From NCBI RefSeq assembly GCF_013487865.1, contig NZ_CP047409.1:496001-560000 (forward strand): a stretch of DNA of 64,000 nt, written 5' to 3'. The notes below the pieces were generated by a model, which saw nothing but the letters and a program-made list of their open reading frames with translations, was not told the origin of the DNA and searched no databases. This document shows, piece by piece, positions 34,894 through 44,386 of the stretch (the first letter of the stretch is position 1; each line of letters opens with the position of its first letter). The translations under genes were made by a program, and so were the position numbers. This DNA is from Lactobacillus johnsonii (lineage in GTDB: Bacteria; Bacillota; Bacilli; Lactobacillales; Lactobacillaceae).

Positions 34894-37713
34894 TTATGGA
34901 GCGGTAGGAGCATTCTCTGCTGCAGCGTCACCCGCAGTAGCTTCTGTGCTAGTAGTGCCGCTCGTAGGAGCATTTTCACTTGGACTAATATTTGAATTTA
35001 CATCGTTAGCTTCAATAGCATTATTACTTTCTGATCTATTATTTTGAGATGAAGAAGGAGATTCACGAGTAGAAACGGTACTTCTCGTAGTGGAGGAAGA
35101 ATTGTTGTTTCCGCCTTGTCCTGTACTCCTAGCTTGTTCATCATTGGCTCCTACATTCCGATTAGTTGAGGAAGAAGAATTATTATTAGATTCACGATAA
35201 ACTTCATGGTTTTTGCCATAATAATTTTTTGCATTTTCTGAAGTCGATCCATCAGCTACAGCAAAGAGACTATTAATATTCTTTTTCTTAGAAATCGTCT
35301 TACCAGTGTAGATTAAGACTTTACCATAGTCATTATGTTTACCTTCTAAGTAATCATAGAAGAGGTTGTAGTCTTTGGTTGAGCCACCAATACCAAATCT
35401 AGCAGTTGCATTTGGTGCTGGTGAAAGACTTAATGCGGTAGTCTTTTTGCCAGTGAGATCAATATTATCGCCATCATAGCTTACTGTTCCAGATAATGTT
35501 CCTGTTCTTGCTAAGACTCTATTTTTATAAACGGAGCTTGGACGGCTAGGCGCATCATTTAATTTAAAGATCGACGGATCTTCCTTATATAATGCATTAG
35601 CAATATTGGCCCATAGATTTAAATTAGTCTCACTAGAATTAGAATCTAAGTTGTATGAATGACCGTAGAAGTTATCATAGCCCATCCAACTAGAAATTGT
35701 AATTCCAGGAGTAGATCCATTAAACCAAATATCACGATAATCATTACTTGTTCCAGTTTTACCAATTAAGTTCTTATAATCAAACTTCAAGGTACCGGTT
35801 AAGCTTGAAGCAGTCCCTTTAGTCACTACTTGGTGTAGCATCTTCTGCATAATGTAGGAAGTGCCTGTAGAGAAGACTTTTTGTGGATTTTGTTTGTGCT
35901 TATAGATTACTCGACCTGATGGATCTTGAATTTCTTCAATATAGTATTGATCGGCACGTTTACCATTGTTATAGAAGTTAGAAAAGGCACTAGCATTATC
36001 AGCTACTGAAAAACCGTAATCAGTACCACCAAGAGCTAATCCTAAGTTTTCAAATTCACTCTTACTTAAATTTAAGCCTAATTTCTTCATATCTTGACGC
36101 AGATTGATATTTTTATCGTTAACTAACTTACTGTATAAATTTACAGCAGGAAGGTTATAAGACTTACTTAAAGCTTCCTGAGCTGAGATAAATCTGTTTT
36201 CAACAGTTGAGTTATAGTCAGTTGGAATATAGTTACCAAATCTGGTAGGGAAGTCAGCAATTGCGGTTTGGCTTGAAATAAGCTTATGCTCTATCGCTGG
36301 TCCATAAACTAAATATGGCTTAATTGAAGAACCAGGAGAGCGGTAAGTATCAAAGGCATGGTTAATTTGAGAATTTTTAAAGTCAACCCCACCACTAAAT
36401 GCTAAGACCTTACCGGTAGCATTATCTATTACTACACTACCATTTTCAACATGCTCAGTAGTATTAACCCACTTATTAGTAGAGGAATCAAAATCACGAG
36501 AAGTTCGGTCTTGACCATACTTGTTTTGCTTAACAACCTGTTGCATGGTCTGGTACAGCGGCTTTCTAATTGTGGTTTTAATGTGGTAACCCTTTTGATG
36601 AAGAAGCTCAGTTGCACTAGTTAGGTATTGATTATAACGGTTTGTATCTTGTTTAACGTCAGAGACTTTTAAACCATCTTGTTCAATCAAGTTTTCAGCT
36701 AAAAGACTAGCACTCTTATTCATTACTAAATTGTATAAGTAACCGCTTTGTTTCTTTTGCTTAGGTGCTTTTTCAGGAGCAAGGAAGTCAGCCCGTAAAT
36801 CATATTTTTTAGCTGCAAGATAAGCTTTTTTACTAATATCGCCATTTCTGTACATACGGAATAAAACAATGTCTTTTCGCCGCATTGCTAAGTCAAGATC
36901 ACTTTTTACTTTTCCATTTAAGCGATATGGAGTATATACAGACGGACTTTGAGGTAGACCGGCAATAAAAGCGACTTGCGGTAAATTAAGTTCAGAAATT
37001 GATTTACCAAATATACCTTCAGCAGCAGTTTTAATGCCGACAATATTTTCTCCGCGATTATTTTTACCATAAGGAGCAGCATTTAAATATGCACGGAGAA
37101 TGTCTTCTTTAGAAAAATGTTTTTCGATCTTATGAGCATAAAACATTTCAGTAACTTTTCTTCTCCAAGTTGTCTGGCTAGTTAAGAATTGCATCTTAAC
37201 TAACTGCTGAGTTAAAGTTGACCCACCAGTCTGCACACCAACACCTGTTAGTTCAGAAAGTACAGCTCTAACTAAGGACTTAGGTAAAACACCCTTATGA
37301 ATATAAAAGTTTTCATCCTCAGTGGCTGTTACAGCATTCTTAACGAGGGGAGTTAATTCACTTTCACTTGCTTTTTTAGTAACCGTATCTGGTCGAACAG
37401 TAGCAATTTTTTTATTACCAGCATAGTAGAGGGTAGCTGAATTTTGAGCATGATTTATTTGATGATTTAATTCGCTAATAGTTGGAATAGGTTGATTACG
37501 AACAATGCCAAGTGCATAACCTCCACCAAAACCAATTAGTAAAAATAAACCGAAAAATGCAATTAAAATAAAATAATGAAAAACACGGCGCAAGGTTAAA
37601 TAGACGATACCACTATAAAATTTCCACTGGCTTTCGTCTGATTCGCTTTGCAGTGTTTTAACTTCTGGCCCCGCAGTTAGGAACTTTCTGATTTTCTCTT
37701 TTAAATTTTTCAC
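34894..37713 (-). CDS. Class A penicillin-binding protein (bifunctional)
   Basis: A 939-aa membrane-anchored peptidoglycan synthase. A basic cytoplasmic N terminus and one membrane helix (about 48-70) are followed by the GT51 transglycosylase (TEDENFYIHKG, GGSTLTQQLVKM, RKVTEMFYAHKIEKHFSKED, AYLNAAPYG). The transpeptidase has SSIK (Ser462, Lys465), SYN in ALSKSYNLPAV and KTGT (Lys652). The last roughly 115 residues are a low-complexity Ser/Asn/Thr/Ala tail, likely disordered in the wall. An extended -10 box (TGCTATAAT on the minus strand) precedes it. Confidence 0.94.
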   Translation of the reverse strand: MKNLKEKIRKFLTAGPEVKTLQSESDESQWKFYSGIVYLTLRRVFHYFILIAFFGLFLLIGFGGGYALGIVRNQPIPTISELNHQINHAQNSATLYYAGNKKIATVRPDTVTKKASESELTPLVKNAVTATEDENFYIHKGVLPKSLVRAVLSELTGVGVQTGGSTLTQQLVKMQFLTSQTTWRRKVTEMFYAHKIEKHFSKEDILRAYLNAAPYGKNNRGENIVGIKTAAEGIFGKSISELNLPQVAFIAGLPQSPSVYTPYRLNGKVKSDLDLAMRRKDIVLFRMYRNGDISKKAYLAAKKYDLRADFLAPEKAPKQKKQSGYLYNLVMNKSASLLAENLIEQDGLKVSDVKQDTNRYNQYLTSATELLHQKGYHIKTTIRKPLYQTMQQVVKQNKYGQDRTSRDFDSSTNKWVNTTEHVENGSVVIDNATGKVLAFSGGVDFKNSQINHAFDTYRSPGSSIKPYLVYGPAIEHKLISSQTAIADFPTRFGNYIPTDYNSTVENRFISAQEALSKSYNLPAVNLYSKLVNDKNINLRQDMKKLGLNLSKSEFENLGLALGGTDYGFSVADNASAFSNFYNNGKRADQYYIEEIQDPSGRVIYKHKQNPQKVFSTGTSYIMQKMLHQVVTKGTASSLTGTLKFDYKNLIGKTGTSNDYRDIWFNGSTPGITISSWMGYDNFYGHSYNLDSNSSETNLNLWANIANALYKEDPSIFKLNDAPSRPSSVYKNRVLARTGTLSGTVSYDGDNIDLTGKKTTALSLSPAPNATARFGIGGSTKDYNLFYDYLEGKHNDYGKVLIYTGKTISKKKNINSLFAVADGSTSENAKNYYGKNHEVYRESNNNSSSSTNRNVGANDEQARSTGQGGNNNSSSTTRSTVSTRESPSSSQNNRSESNNAIEANDVNSNISPSENAPTSGTTSTEATAGDAAAENAPTAP

Positions 37714-37746
37714 AGATCAGGATCCTTTGTTAATTACTTTTCACCT

Positions 37747-37752
37747 ATTATA
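37747..37752 (-). promoter_or_regulatory. Extended -10 promoter element of the pbp gene
   Basis: On the minus strand TATAAT preceded by TGC, an extended -10, immediately after the T-run of the pepV terminator. Confidence 0.55.
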
Positions 37753-37754
37753 GC

Positions 37755-37784
37755 AAAAAAAGGACTAGCATTGATGCAGTCCTT
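37755..37784 (-). terminator. Intrinsic terminator of pepV
   Basis: On the minus strand AAGGACT-GCA-TCAA-TGC-(T)-AGTCCTT followed by a T-run, 28 bases after the pepV stop. Confidence 0.75.
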
Positions 37785-37811
37785 CTTTACGAATTTATTA
37801 ATATTTTTGGT

Positions 37812-39209
37812 TTACTTAGTTAATTCATAAATTGCTTCGGCGTAAATAGCAATTGAATTGATTAAATCATCAACCTTCATGTATTCATTTGGTTGGTGCA
37901 TAACAAGTGGGGCACCTTCTGGTTGAGCACCAAAAGCTACACCATGTTTGAATAGCCGGCCGTATGTACCACCACCAATGATAACCTCATGTCCCTTCTT
38001 ACCAGTTTGTTTTTCATAAACAGAAAGAAGTGTCTTAACAATTGGATCATCGCCAGGAACATAGTGTGGAGCTTCAGCAGAGCCTTCAACTCTAGCATCT
38101 AAAATATCACCAAACTTTTCGTTGATATTTTTCACCATTTCTTCTGGTTCAATACCTTGAGGGTAGCGAACATTGTTTAAGAGGTATGCATTTTGACCTT
38201 CAAAATTAAACATACTTGGTGAACTGGTTAAATCACCCATTAAATCATCATGGTGGAAAATGCCTAATTTCTTACCATTGAAGTCTTTATGTTCAACAGT
38301 TGCTAGGAAGTGTAAGAAGTTCTTTGCTTGGCCATCAAAGTTAAGACTATCAAGGAAGAGGGCAAGGTAAGTAGCAGCATTTCTACCAGTTTCAGGAGCT
38401 GATGCATGAGCGCCATGACCAGTTAATGTTAATGCAAGGCGACCACTAAGCATTTCAGCCTTACCTTCAAGTTTGTGTTCTTTAAGGAAAAGATCAAATT
38501 TTTCTTTAATGCCGTCAATATCGCCTTCAAGTTGGGCATGAGCGGTTTGAGGGATGACGTTAGTAGCGATTCCAGATTGGAATGTCCAAAGCTTAACGTC
38601 ACCTTGGCTTGGGTCAAATTTGAAGTCAAGTTTTAGAGTAACAATTCCTTGTTCACCGTTGATAATTGGAAATTCAGCATCAGGTGAGAAGGCAACATCA
38701 GGAGCTGGTTGATGCTTGAGGTAGTAATCAATTCCTACCCAATTAGTTTCTTCATTAGTTCCAAGGACAAAATCAATCTTCTTTTTAGGCTTAAATCCAT
38801 GTTCCTTTAAGATAAGCATTCCATAATAAGCAGCTAAAGAAGGTCCTTTATCATCAGCACTACCACGACCATAGATTTTTCCATCTTTAATAGTCATCTT
38901 AAATGGATCAGTCTTCCAGCCTTCGCCAGCAGGAACAACATCCATATGTCCAATAATACCTACACGTTTGTCACCAGAACCCATATTGATTCGATCTGCA
39001 TAGTTATCAAAATTTTCAGTGTCGAAACCATCGCGTTTAGCAAAAGATAAAAACTTCTTCATTGCTTTAACTGGGCCAGGACCAACTGGGTATTCTTTAC
39101 TGGTGTTGTTTAAATCTTCAGAAGAATCAATTGCGATTAATTCTTTTAAATCATTTAAAATAGCATCCTTTTTTTCCTGAGCTAATTTTTTATAATCTAG
39201 TTCTTCCAT
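37812..39209 (-). CDS. pepV: Dipeptidase PepV (M20 family)
   Basis: A 465-aa zinc dipeptidase, the lactobacillar PepV type, which acts on broad dipeptides in the cytosol. Metal and catalytic motifs: [32 protein letters not shown] and [15 protein letters not shown], with the lid-domain [11 protein letters not shown]. Length is normal. AAAGGAG precedes the ATG. The GDPD gene ends 20 bases upstream, so both may be transcribed together; a terminator follows pepV. Confidence 0.95.
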   Translation of the reverse strand: MEELDYKKLAQEKKDAILNDLKELIAIDSSEDLNNTSKEYPVGPGPVKAMKKFLSFAKRDGFDTENFDNYADRINMGSGDKRVGIIGHMDVVPAGEGWKTDPFKMTIKDGKIYGRGSADDKGPSLAAYYGMLILKEHGFKPKKKIDFVLGTNEETNWVGIDYYLKHQPAPDVAFSPDAEFPIINGEQGIVTLKLDFKFDPSQGDVKLWTFQSGIATNVIPQTAHAQLEGDIDGIKEKFDLFLKEHKLEGKAEMLSGRLALTLTGHGAHASAPETGRNAATYLALFLDSLNFDGQAKNFLHFLATVEHKDFNGKKLGIFHHDDLMGDLTSSPSMFNFEGQNAYLLNNVRYPQGIEPEEMVKNINEKFGDILDARVEGSAEAPHYVPGDDPIVKTLLSVYEKQTGKKGHEVIIGGGTYGRLFKHGVAFGAQPEGAPLVMHQPNEYMKVDDLINSIAIYAEAIYELTK

Positions 39210-39228
39210 AAATGTACTCCTTTAATTT

Positions 39229-40611
39229 TTATCTCTGATTAAATATTACAGCATTTACATCAGAATAAGTCGACCAAAAGTTTTTAATTGGGACTTTTTC
39301 TACTGGTAAATAAGGAAATAGTGCAACGTTGGTTTGACGATAAGCTGGATCAAGTTTTCGATAATTCTTATAGGCAAAAGTGTTCTTATTGAATAGACCA
39401 TAATATAAGATCTTAGAAGACTTTACCCAGCCATAGTCAGTAAGAAGCCATAAATCATTGACTCCGCCACTTACACCTAATATTTTATAGCGTTTATTAG
39501 GCATGAGTTGGGCTTTTTTACCAGACTGCCTATCAGGTTTATTATAAGTGAAAATCGGATTTTGGATAGGATTAATAATACTTAAATTCCAATATGGCAA
39601 AATCCATTCAGGCTGCAAATCTAAGCTAACTAGATCTGCAGGAACAAATTCCTTATCACCAATTTGATAAAAAGTTTGTCCCGATGCAATAACAGCTGAA
39701 GAAACATGGACAGGTTGTAAGAAACTAATTTGCTTTGAAGTTTTCACATTTAGATATGGGTTTACGCTAACTCCAGTCGGAGTACGACCAAAGTAAATAC
39801 CATCTTTATTAACAGTATATTTTTTAGTACCACTCTTGGCCAATTTGTATTTATAGCCTCTTGCAGGAAAGTTCGTTACAACTCCATCTACATCATTGTT
39901 AATTAACCAGTTCCATAATTTAGGTGATTCGTTCATTTCGGCCCAAACAAATACTTTTTGATGTAGAGCATGAAGCTGACCGATAAGTTTAGGATTTTGA
40001 GTGACTAAATCAGATGAAATGTTAATTCCATTTACATAGCTTAATACATCAAAATTAATTCTTTGCAGAGAGCCAACAATAAAAATTCTAGGTACATCAG
40101 GTAATAATTGACTCATAGTCTTTAGACTAGGGGCAGAAAAGCTATGGATCATGACCCGATCTTGCATATGATATTTTTTGATACTGCTAGCAAGAAGCTC
40201 CTCCATATTTTTAGGGCTATTATGTTTAGTCTTTTTCGTTTCAAGAAGGAACTTAGTATTAGGTTTATCTTTATAATAATCAAATAATTGATCTAGCGAA
40301 ATGATTGACTCACCGTTAGCTTGTTTTAAGGTATTTAAATAGGAAAAATTATTTTGTGATACAATAACCGGTGATCCAACAACTCGGCTTAAGTCGCGGT
40401 CATGAGAAACGACTAAGACGTTATCTTTTGAAACATGAAGATCAAGTTCAACATAATCTGCACCATCTGCGAAAGCTGAGTTGTCACTTTGAATTGTTTC
40501 TTCTGGATATTTACTGGGGTTGCCTCGGTGTCCGATAACCAGAAATCCAGATTCAAAAATAAAAATTAAACTAAAAAAAAGGGCTAAAAAGTAAAGCCGG
40601 CTTGTTTTCAT
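39229..40611 (-). CDS. Secreted glycerophosphodiester phosphodiesterase with C-terminal wall-type domain
   Basis: A 460-aa protein. The hydrophobic N terminus (LYFLALFFSLIFIFESGFLVI) looks like a signal or anchor helix, followed at once by the GDPD domain: GHRGNPSKYPEETIQS, YVELDLHVSKDNVLVVSHD and FLLETK, with a late WAEMNE and NNDVDGVVTNFP (about residues 20-255). The remaining roughly 200 residues have no catalytic motif but show tandem beta-rich, Tyr/Trp-containing segments (IYFGRTPTGVSVNPYLNVK; RYKILGVSGGVNDLWLLTD) like SH3-type or surface-layer-attachment modules. Likely acts on lipoteichoic acid-type glycerol phosphate or on phospholipid head groups outside the cell. Confidence 0.85.
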   Translation of the reverse strand: MKTSRLYFLALFFSLIFIFESGFLVIGHRGNPSKYPEETIQSDNSAFADGADYVELDLHVSKDNVLVVSHDRDLSRVVGSPVIVSQNNFSYLNTLKQANGESIISLDQLFDYYKDKPNTKFLLETKKTKHNSPKNMEELLASSIKKYHMQDRVMIHSFSAPSLKTMSQLLPDVPRIFIVGSLQRINFDVLSYVNGINISSDLVTQNPKLIGQLHALHQKVFVWAEMNESPKLWNWLINNDVDGVVTNFPARGYKYKLAKSGTKKYTVNKDGIYFGRTPTGVSVNPYLNVKTSKQISFLQPVHVSSAVIASGQTFYQIGDKEFVPADLVSLDLQPEWILPYWNLSIINPIQNPIFTYNKPDRQSGKKAQLMPNKRYKILGVSGGVNDLWLLTDYGWVKSSKILYYGLFNKNTFAYKNYRKLDPAYRQTNVALFPYLPVEKVPIKNFWSTYSDVNAVIFNQR

Positions 40612-40710
40612 GTGTACACCTCTATTCTTTTTAACAATAGCATGGATGTATACTTTTTTCTATAATTAATATAGTAGTTAAAATCATTTTAAGAAAGTAG
40701 ATGCTGAAAT

Positions 40711-41037
40711 ATGGCTTATGAGCAACTAGACTTGATTGAAGAAGTTACTCGCAATGACGGATCGAAATATTATGAAATTTCAAATATCGATCAAAACGGA
40801 ATTGCTGAACTAGCTGTAGACCGTGGATTAATTAAAAAAGTTCGAATCTTGCAGTTGAATTTAGCTCGAACTAAATCACTACAACTATATGAAGAATATA
40901 TTAATAAAACCTACCAATTAGAGACCTTAACTAATGAGAAGGATTGGAAAGACCCACAATGGGTAGAGTGGGAAAAACCTAAAGGAAAAGTATTAGATGC
41001 CTATAACACAGTATTAAAAGCCAATCATATTGGTTAG
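40711..41037 (+). CDS. Conserved hypothetical protein, possibly DUF1831
   Basis: A 108-aa soluble protein beginning MAYEQLDLIEEVTRNDGSKY; no catalytic motif is recognised. Position upstream of yunD-yutD-yutF matches where a DUF1831 protein is found in lactobacilli, which is the only ground for the family suggestion. A TATAAT at 40661 is a possible promoter element. Twelve bases separate it from the metallophosphatase gene, so it probably leads that operon. Confidence 0.6.
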   Translation: MAYEQLDLIEEVTRNDGSKYYEISNIDQNGIAELAVDRGLIKKVRILQLNLARTKSLQLYEEYINKTYQLETLTNEKDWKDPQWVEWEKPKGKVLDAYNTVLKANHIG

Positions 41038-41049
41038 AAGAGGAAAAGT

Positions 41050-42429
41050 ATGGAAAAATTACGTATTATTCATACTAATGACCTACATTCACATTTTGAA
41101 CAATTTCCTAAAATAAAAAGATACTTGCATCAAGCTCAAAATGATAAGAGCGTTGATCAAACATTTACTTTTGATGCTGGTGATTTTATGGATCGATCAC
41201 ATCCTTTGTCTGACGCAACAGAAGGACAGGCTAACATTAAATTAATGAATGAATTTAATTATGATGCAATTACCATTGGAAATAATGAAGGTATTTCAAA
41301 TTCTCATGCAGTTTTAGAAAAATTATTTGATCACGCTAATTTTCCCGTTGTATTAGCTAACCTACGTGAGGAAGATGAGAGTATGCCAAAGTGGTGTACT
41401 CCCTATAAAATATTTGAAACCAAAAAGAAGACTAGAATTGCAGTTGTTGGTTTAACAGCTGCATATCCAATGACATATGGTCCCAATCATTGGCATGTGA
41501 AGTTGATTTCTGATACTTTAGATAAATTACTGCCGAAGATAAAGGGTCAATATGATATGTTAATTATTGTTAGTCATATTGGTTTAAGGGTGGATCGATA
41601 TATAGCCCATCATTATCCTGAAGTAGACTTGATTGTTGGCGGACATAGTCATGACTATTTAGCAAAAGGTGAAAAAGTAAACAATACTTGGATTACTCAG
41701 ACAGGAAAATGGGGTCAACATATTGGTGACATTAGTGTTGAATTAAATGATGAGCATCAAGTATTATCAATTAAACCAAACACTGTCACTACTGATGACT
41801 TACCAAGTTTAGATTCCGATCAAAAGCAAATTGTAGATTGGCATCAAAAAGGTGAGCAGATGCTTAAAGCACGAAAAATTGCTTATTTACCAGGTAAATT
41901 TGATCATGATAAGATGGCAGCAATTCAAGTTTCACTTGATGCAATTAGTGAATTTGCTGGAACTGATGTTGCTGTCTTGAATAGTGGTTTATTTTTAAAA
42001 CCATTTCATCAGGGAGTTTTAACGGAAGCCGACTTACAAGCTGCTTTGCCTCATCCAATGCATGTGGTACAAACTAAGCTGCTTGGAAGTGATGTTTGGC
42101 GCATGGTAATGGAGATGGAAAAAAATCGTCATTTTCTAAGTAAATTTGCACTTAAGGGAATGAGTTTTAGAGGTAAGATTTTTGGAGATCTTGTATATAA
42201 GGGAATACAAGTTGATCATGCAAGTAGAACGGTTTACATTAATGGAAAAGAAATTGATCCTGAAAAAGAATATACACTTGCATTGCTTGATCACTATGTT
42301 TTGATTCCATTTTTCCCTACAATTTCAATTATGGGTAAAAATAAATTTTTATTCCCCGATTATCTAAGAACCGTAATAGGAAACTATTTAAAAAAGAAAT
42401 ACCCAATAAATAAAGAGAAAGAAAAATAA
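41050..42429 (+). CDS. YunD-like metallophosphatase/5'-nucleotidase
   Basis: A 459-aa protein of the 5'-nucleotidase superfamily. The calcineurin-like domain shows IIHTNDLHSHF, FDAGDFMDRS, ITIGNNEG, IVSHIG and GGHSHDYL (metal ligands). The C-terminal nucleotidase domain includes VAVLNSGLF and the Pro/Phe-rich substrate region. No signal peptide, so cytosolic, unlike many secreted relatives. The stop TAA overlaps the next ATG (TAATG), coupling it to yutD. Confidence 0.88.
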   Translation: MEKLRIIHTNDLHSHFEQFPKIKRYLHQAQNDKSVDQTFTFDAGDFMDRSHPLSDATEGQANIKLMNEFNYDAITIGNNEGISNSHAVLEKLFDHANFPVVLANLREEDESMPKWCTPYKIFETKKKTRIAVVGLTAAYPMTYGPNHWHVKLISDTLDKLLPKIKGQYDMLIIVSHIGLRVDRYIAHHYPEVDLIVGGHSHDYLAKGEKVNNTWITQTGKWGQHIGDISVELNDEHQVLSIKPNTVTTDDLPSLDSDQKQIVDWHQKGEQMLKARKIAYLPGKFDHDKMAAIQVSLDAISEFAGTDVAVLNSGLFLKPFHQGVLTEADLQAALPHPMHVVQTKLLGSDVWRMVMEMEKNRHFLSKFALKGMSFRGKIFGDLVYKGIQVDHASRTVYINGKEIDPEKEYTLALLDHYVLIPFFPTISIMGKNKFLFPDYLRTVIGNYLKKKYPINKEKEK

Positions 42430-42968
42430 TGGAGTATAAAGAAGCAGATAAAGACCAGCCGCTATACCATCCTTTAGCTCATGTCATTATTAATGAAGAT
42501 ATTGTAATGATTAACGGGCGAGAGTATGAAATTATAGCTAACGTAAAAGATGCTCTAGACATTGAAATGCTTAAGGAGAAGTATGACCCTTATTTAGATC
42601 AATATGATTATTTAGTAGGGGATGTCTCAAGTGAGCATTTGAGATTAAAGGGCTTTTATGATGAGAATGATCGCGTTGCAATTGATAAAAAAGCTAATGC
42701 AATTGTGGATTATTTAGAAGAATACTGTAATCCTGGTAGTGCATATTTTATTTTGCGTTTAGCTCAAGAAAACCAAATTAAAAAAATTGCTTTTGGTAGG
42801 CAAAATAAGAGAAAGAGCACAAACAATAACTGCTACCGTGCAAAGCGTCCTTACTTTAAAGAAAGACGCGTTCATAAAACAAAGATTGGCAGTCATAAGA
42901 CAGCCGTAAAATTTCAACGTGGAAATCATAAAAATAAAAGCTTTGTAATTAAGAAGAGAAAGGGATAA
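42429..42968 (+). CDS. YutD family protein (DUF1027) with basic tail
   Basis: A 179-aa protein. The YutD core covers about residues 25-120 (YEIIANVKDALDIEMLKEKY; YDYLVGDVSSEHLRLKGFY; YCNPGSAYFILRL). The last 55 residues are highly basic (RQNKRKSTNNNCYRAKRPYF and following, ending KKRKG), suggesting nucleic-acid binding. The function of the family is unknown. It sits between yunD and a HAD phosphatase, as in Bacillus (yutD-yutF) and other lactobacilli. Confidence 0.85.
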   Translation: MEYKEADKDQPLYHPLAHVIINEDIVMINGREYEIIANVKDALDIEMLKEKYDPYLDQYDYLVGDVSSEHLRLKGFYDENDRVAIDKKANAIVDYLEEYCNPGSAYFILRLAQENQIKKIAFGRQNKRKSTNNNCYRAKRPYFKERRVHKTKIGSHKTAVKFQRGNHKNKSFVIKKRKG

Positions 42969-42970
42969 TT

Positions 42971-43753
42971 GTGGAACATAAAGACTATAAATGTTACTTA
43001 ATTGATTTAGATGGAACTATTTACCGTGGCAGCGATACGATTGAAAGTGGTGTGAGATTTATACATCGTCTCCAAGAAAAAAATATTCCCCACTTATTTT
43101 TAACTAATAATTCAACTCGTACACCACAAATGGTAGTTGATAAGCTTAGAGGACATGGCGTTAATACTGATATTTACCATGTTTATACGCCAGTTTTAGC
43201 TACAGAGTCTTATTTACTTTCTCAAAATCCAGATGCAACTAAAATACCAATTTATATTATTGGTCAAATTGGCTTAGTACAAGGCTTATTAAAAAATGAA
43301 CGTTTTTACTATGATGATCGAAATCCAAAATATGTGGTTGTAGGGATGGATACAGATTTAACCTACCACAAAATTCGTGTAGCAACTCGAGCAATTAGAA
43401 ATGGTGCAACGTTTATTGGAACAAATGCAGATAAAAATTTACCTTCTGGAGATGAGCTACTACCTGGAAATGGCGCCCTTTGCACGATGATTGAAGTAGC
43501 AACGGGGGTTAAGCCAACTTACATCGGAAAGCCTTCACCGATTATTGTAGCGAGTGCATTGAAAATGTTGAATGCACAAGGACAAGATGCAATTTTAGTT
43601 GGAGATAACTACGATACCGATACTATGGCGGGGATTAACTGCAATATTGATTCACTCTTAACGTTGACAGGCGTAACAAATAAGGAGCAGTTAAAAGAAA
43701 AAGATAAGAAGCCGACATATATTGTAGAGAATCTAGATGAATGGAAACTATGA
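42971..43753 (+). CDS. HAD-family hydrolase, TIGR01457/YutF (NagD-like)
   Basis: A 260-aa phosphatase of the HAD subfamily IIA. Motif I is YLIDLDGTIYRG, motif II FLTNNSTRTP, then a Lys in YIGKPSP and motif IV VGDNYDTDTMAG. The likely substrate is a sugar or nucleotide phosphate; it cannot be specified. It starts with GTG at 42971, two bases after yutD. The stop TGA overlaps the start region of the next membrane-protein gene. Confidence 0.9.
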   Translation: MEHKDYKCYLIDLDGTIYRGSDTIESGVRFIHRLQEKNIPHLFLTNNSTRTPQMVVDKLRGHGVNTDIYHVYTPVLATESYLLSQNPDATKIPIYIIGQIGLVQGLLKNERFYYDDRNPKYVVVGMDTDLTYHKIRVATRAIRNGATFIGTNADKNLPSGDELLPGNGALCTMIEVATGVKPTYIGKPSPIIVASALKMLNAQGQDAILVGDNYDTDTMAGINCNIDSLLTLTGVTNKEQLKEKDKKPTYIVENLDEWKL

Positions 43754-44358
43754 AAAGAAAACCGATAATTGCAGTTGTTTACAATTTAATGATGGCGCTT
43801 GCTACCGCGACTTTAGGAGCAGTTGTTTTGAGCTGGCCCTTACTAGCAATTTTTGTAAAGGCTCAAAAGACTGATTTAATAGTAAGAAAGTCACTGGGAA
43901 CAATAATGAAAAACTATACTCAACTTTTGGATTATTTGTTGCTCCCCTTTAAAAATAAATTGCAAATGTCTGATTTCCCTACTTCTCCGAGTGCAGCACG
44001 CCATTTTTATGAGTGTAAATTATTGTTTGAATTAGCAATAATTGTCTTTATTGTTGGATTAATTATTCTTATCTTTTTAAAAATGAGAAAGAGAATGAAT
44101 TATATCTACATTTCGAAAACTACAGCCTTAATCTTTATGATTTTACCTGTAATTATTTTGCCTTTTGCTTTAATGAATTTTGATGAATTTTTCATTTCTT
44201 TTCATCACTTATTATTTAACAATAGTGACTGGCTTTTTGATCCTACTACCGATCCTATTATTAACGTTCTAACAGAGGAGTTTTTTGCAGGGTGCTTTGC
44301 AACTGGTGGGATAATTTATGAATTATATTTTTCCTGTTTTATTTTGACAAAAAAATAA
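43741..44358 (+). CDS. Integral membrane protein, TIGR01906 family
   Basis: A 205-aa protein with four hydrophobic segments (about 10-35, 100-120, 130-150, 175-200) and a short extracellular or cytoplasmic loop FDEFFISFHHLLFNNSDWL. This family of unknown function occurs in lactobacilli, enterococci and streptococci next to yutF. Two starts are possible: ATG 43741, or ATG 43750, which forms an ATGA overlap with the upstream stop. The latter is equally plausible. Confidence 0.82.
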   Translation: METMKRKPIIAVVYNLMMALATATLGAVVLSWPLLAIFVKAQKTDLIVRKSLGTIMKNYTQLLDYLLLPFKNKLQMSDFPTSPSAARHFYECKLLFELAIIVFIVGLIILIFLKMRKRMNYIYISKTTALIFMILPVIILPFALMNFDEFFISFHHLLFNNSDWLFDPTTDPIINVLTEEFFAGCFATGGIIYELYFSCFILTKK

Positions 44359-44386
44359 AGGAGCTTTAACCAAGCTCCTTTTTTAA
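44357..44386. terminator. Bidirectional terminator between the TIGR01906 gene and dedA
   Basis: GGAGCTT (44360-44366), loop TAACC, AAGCTCC (44372-44378), flanked by A- and T-runs. Confidence 0.8.
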
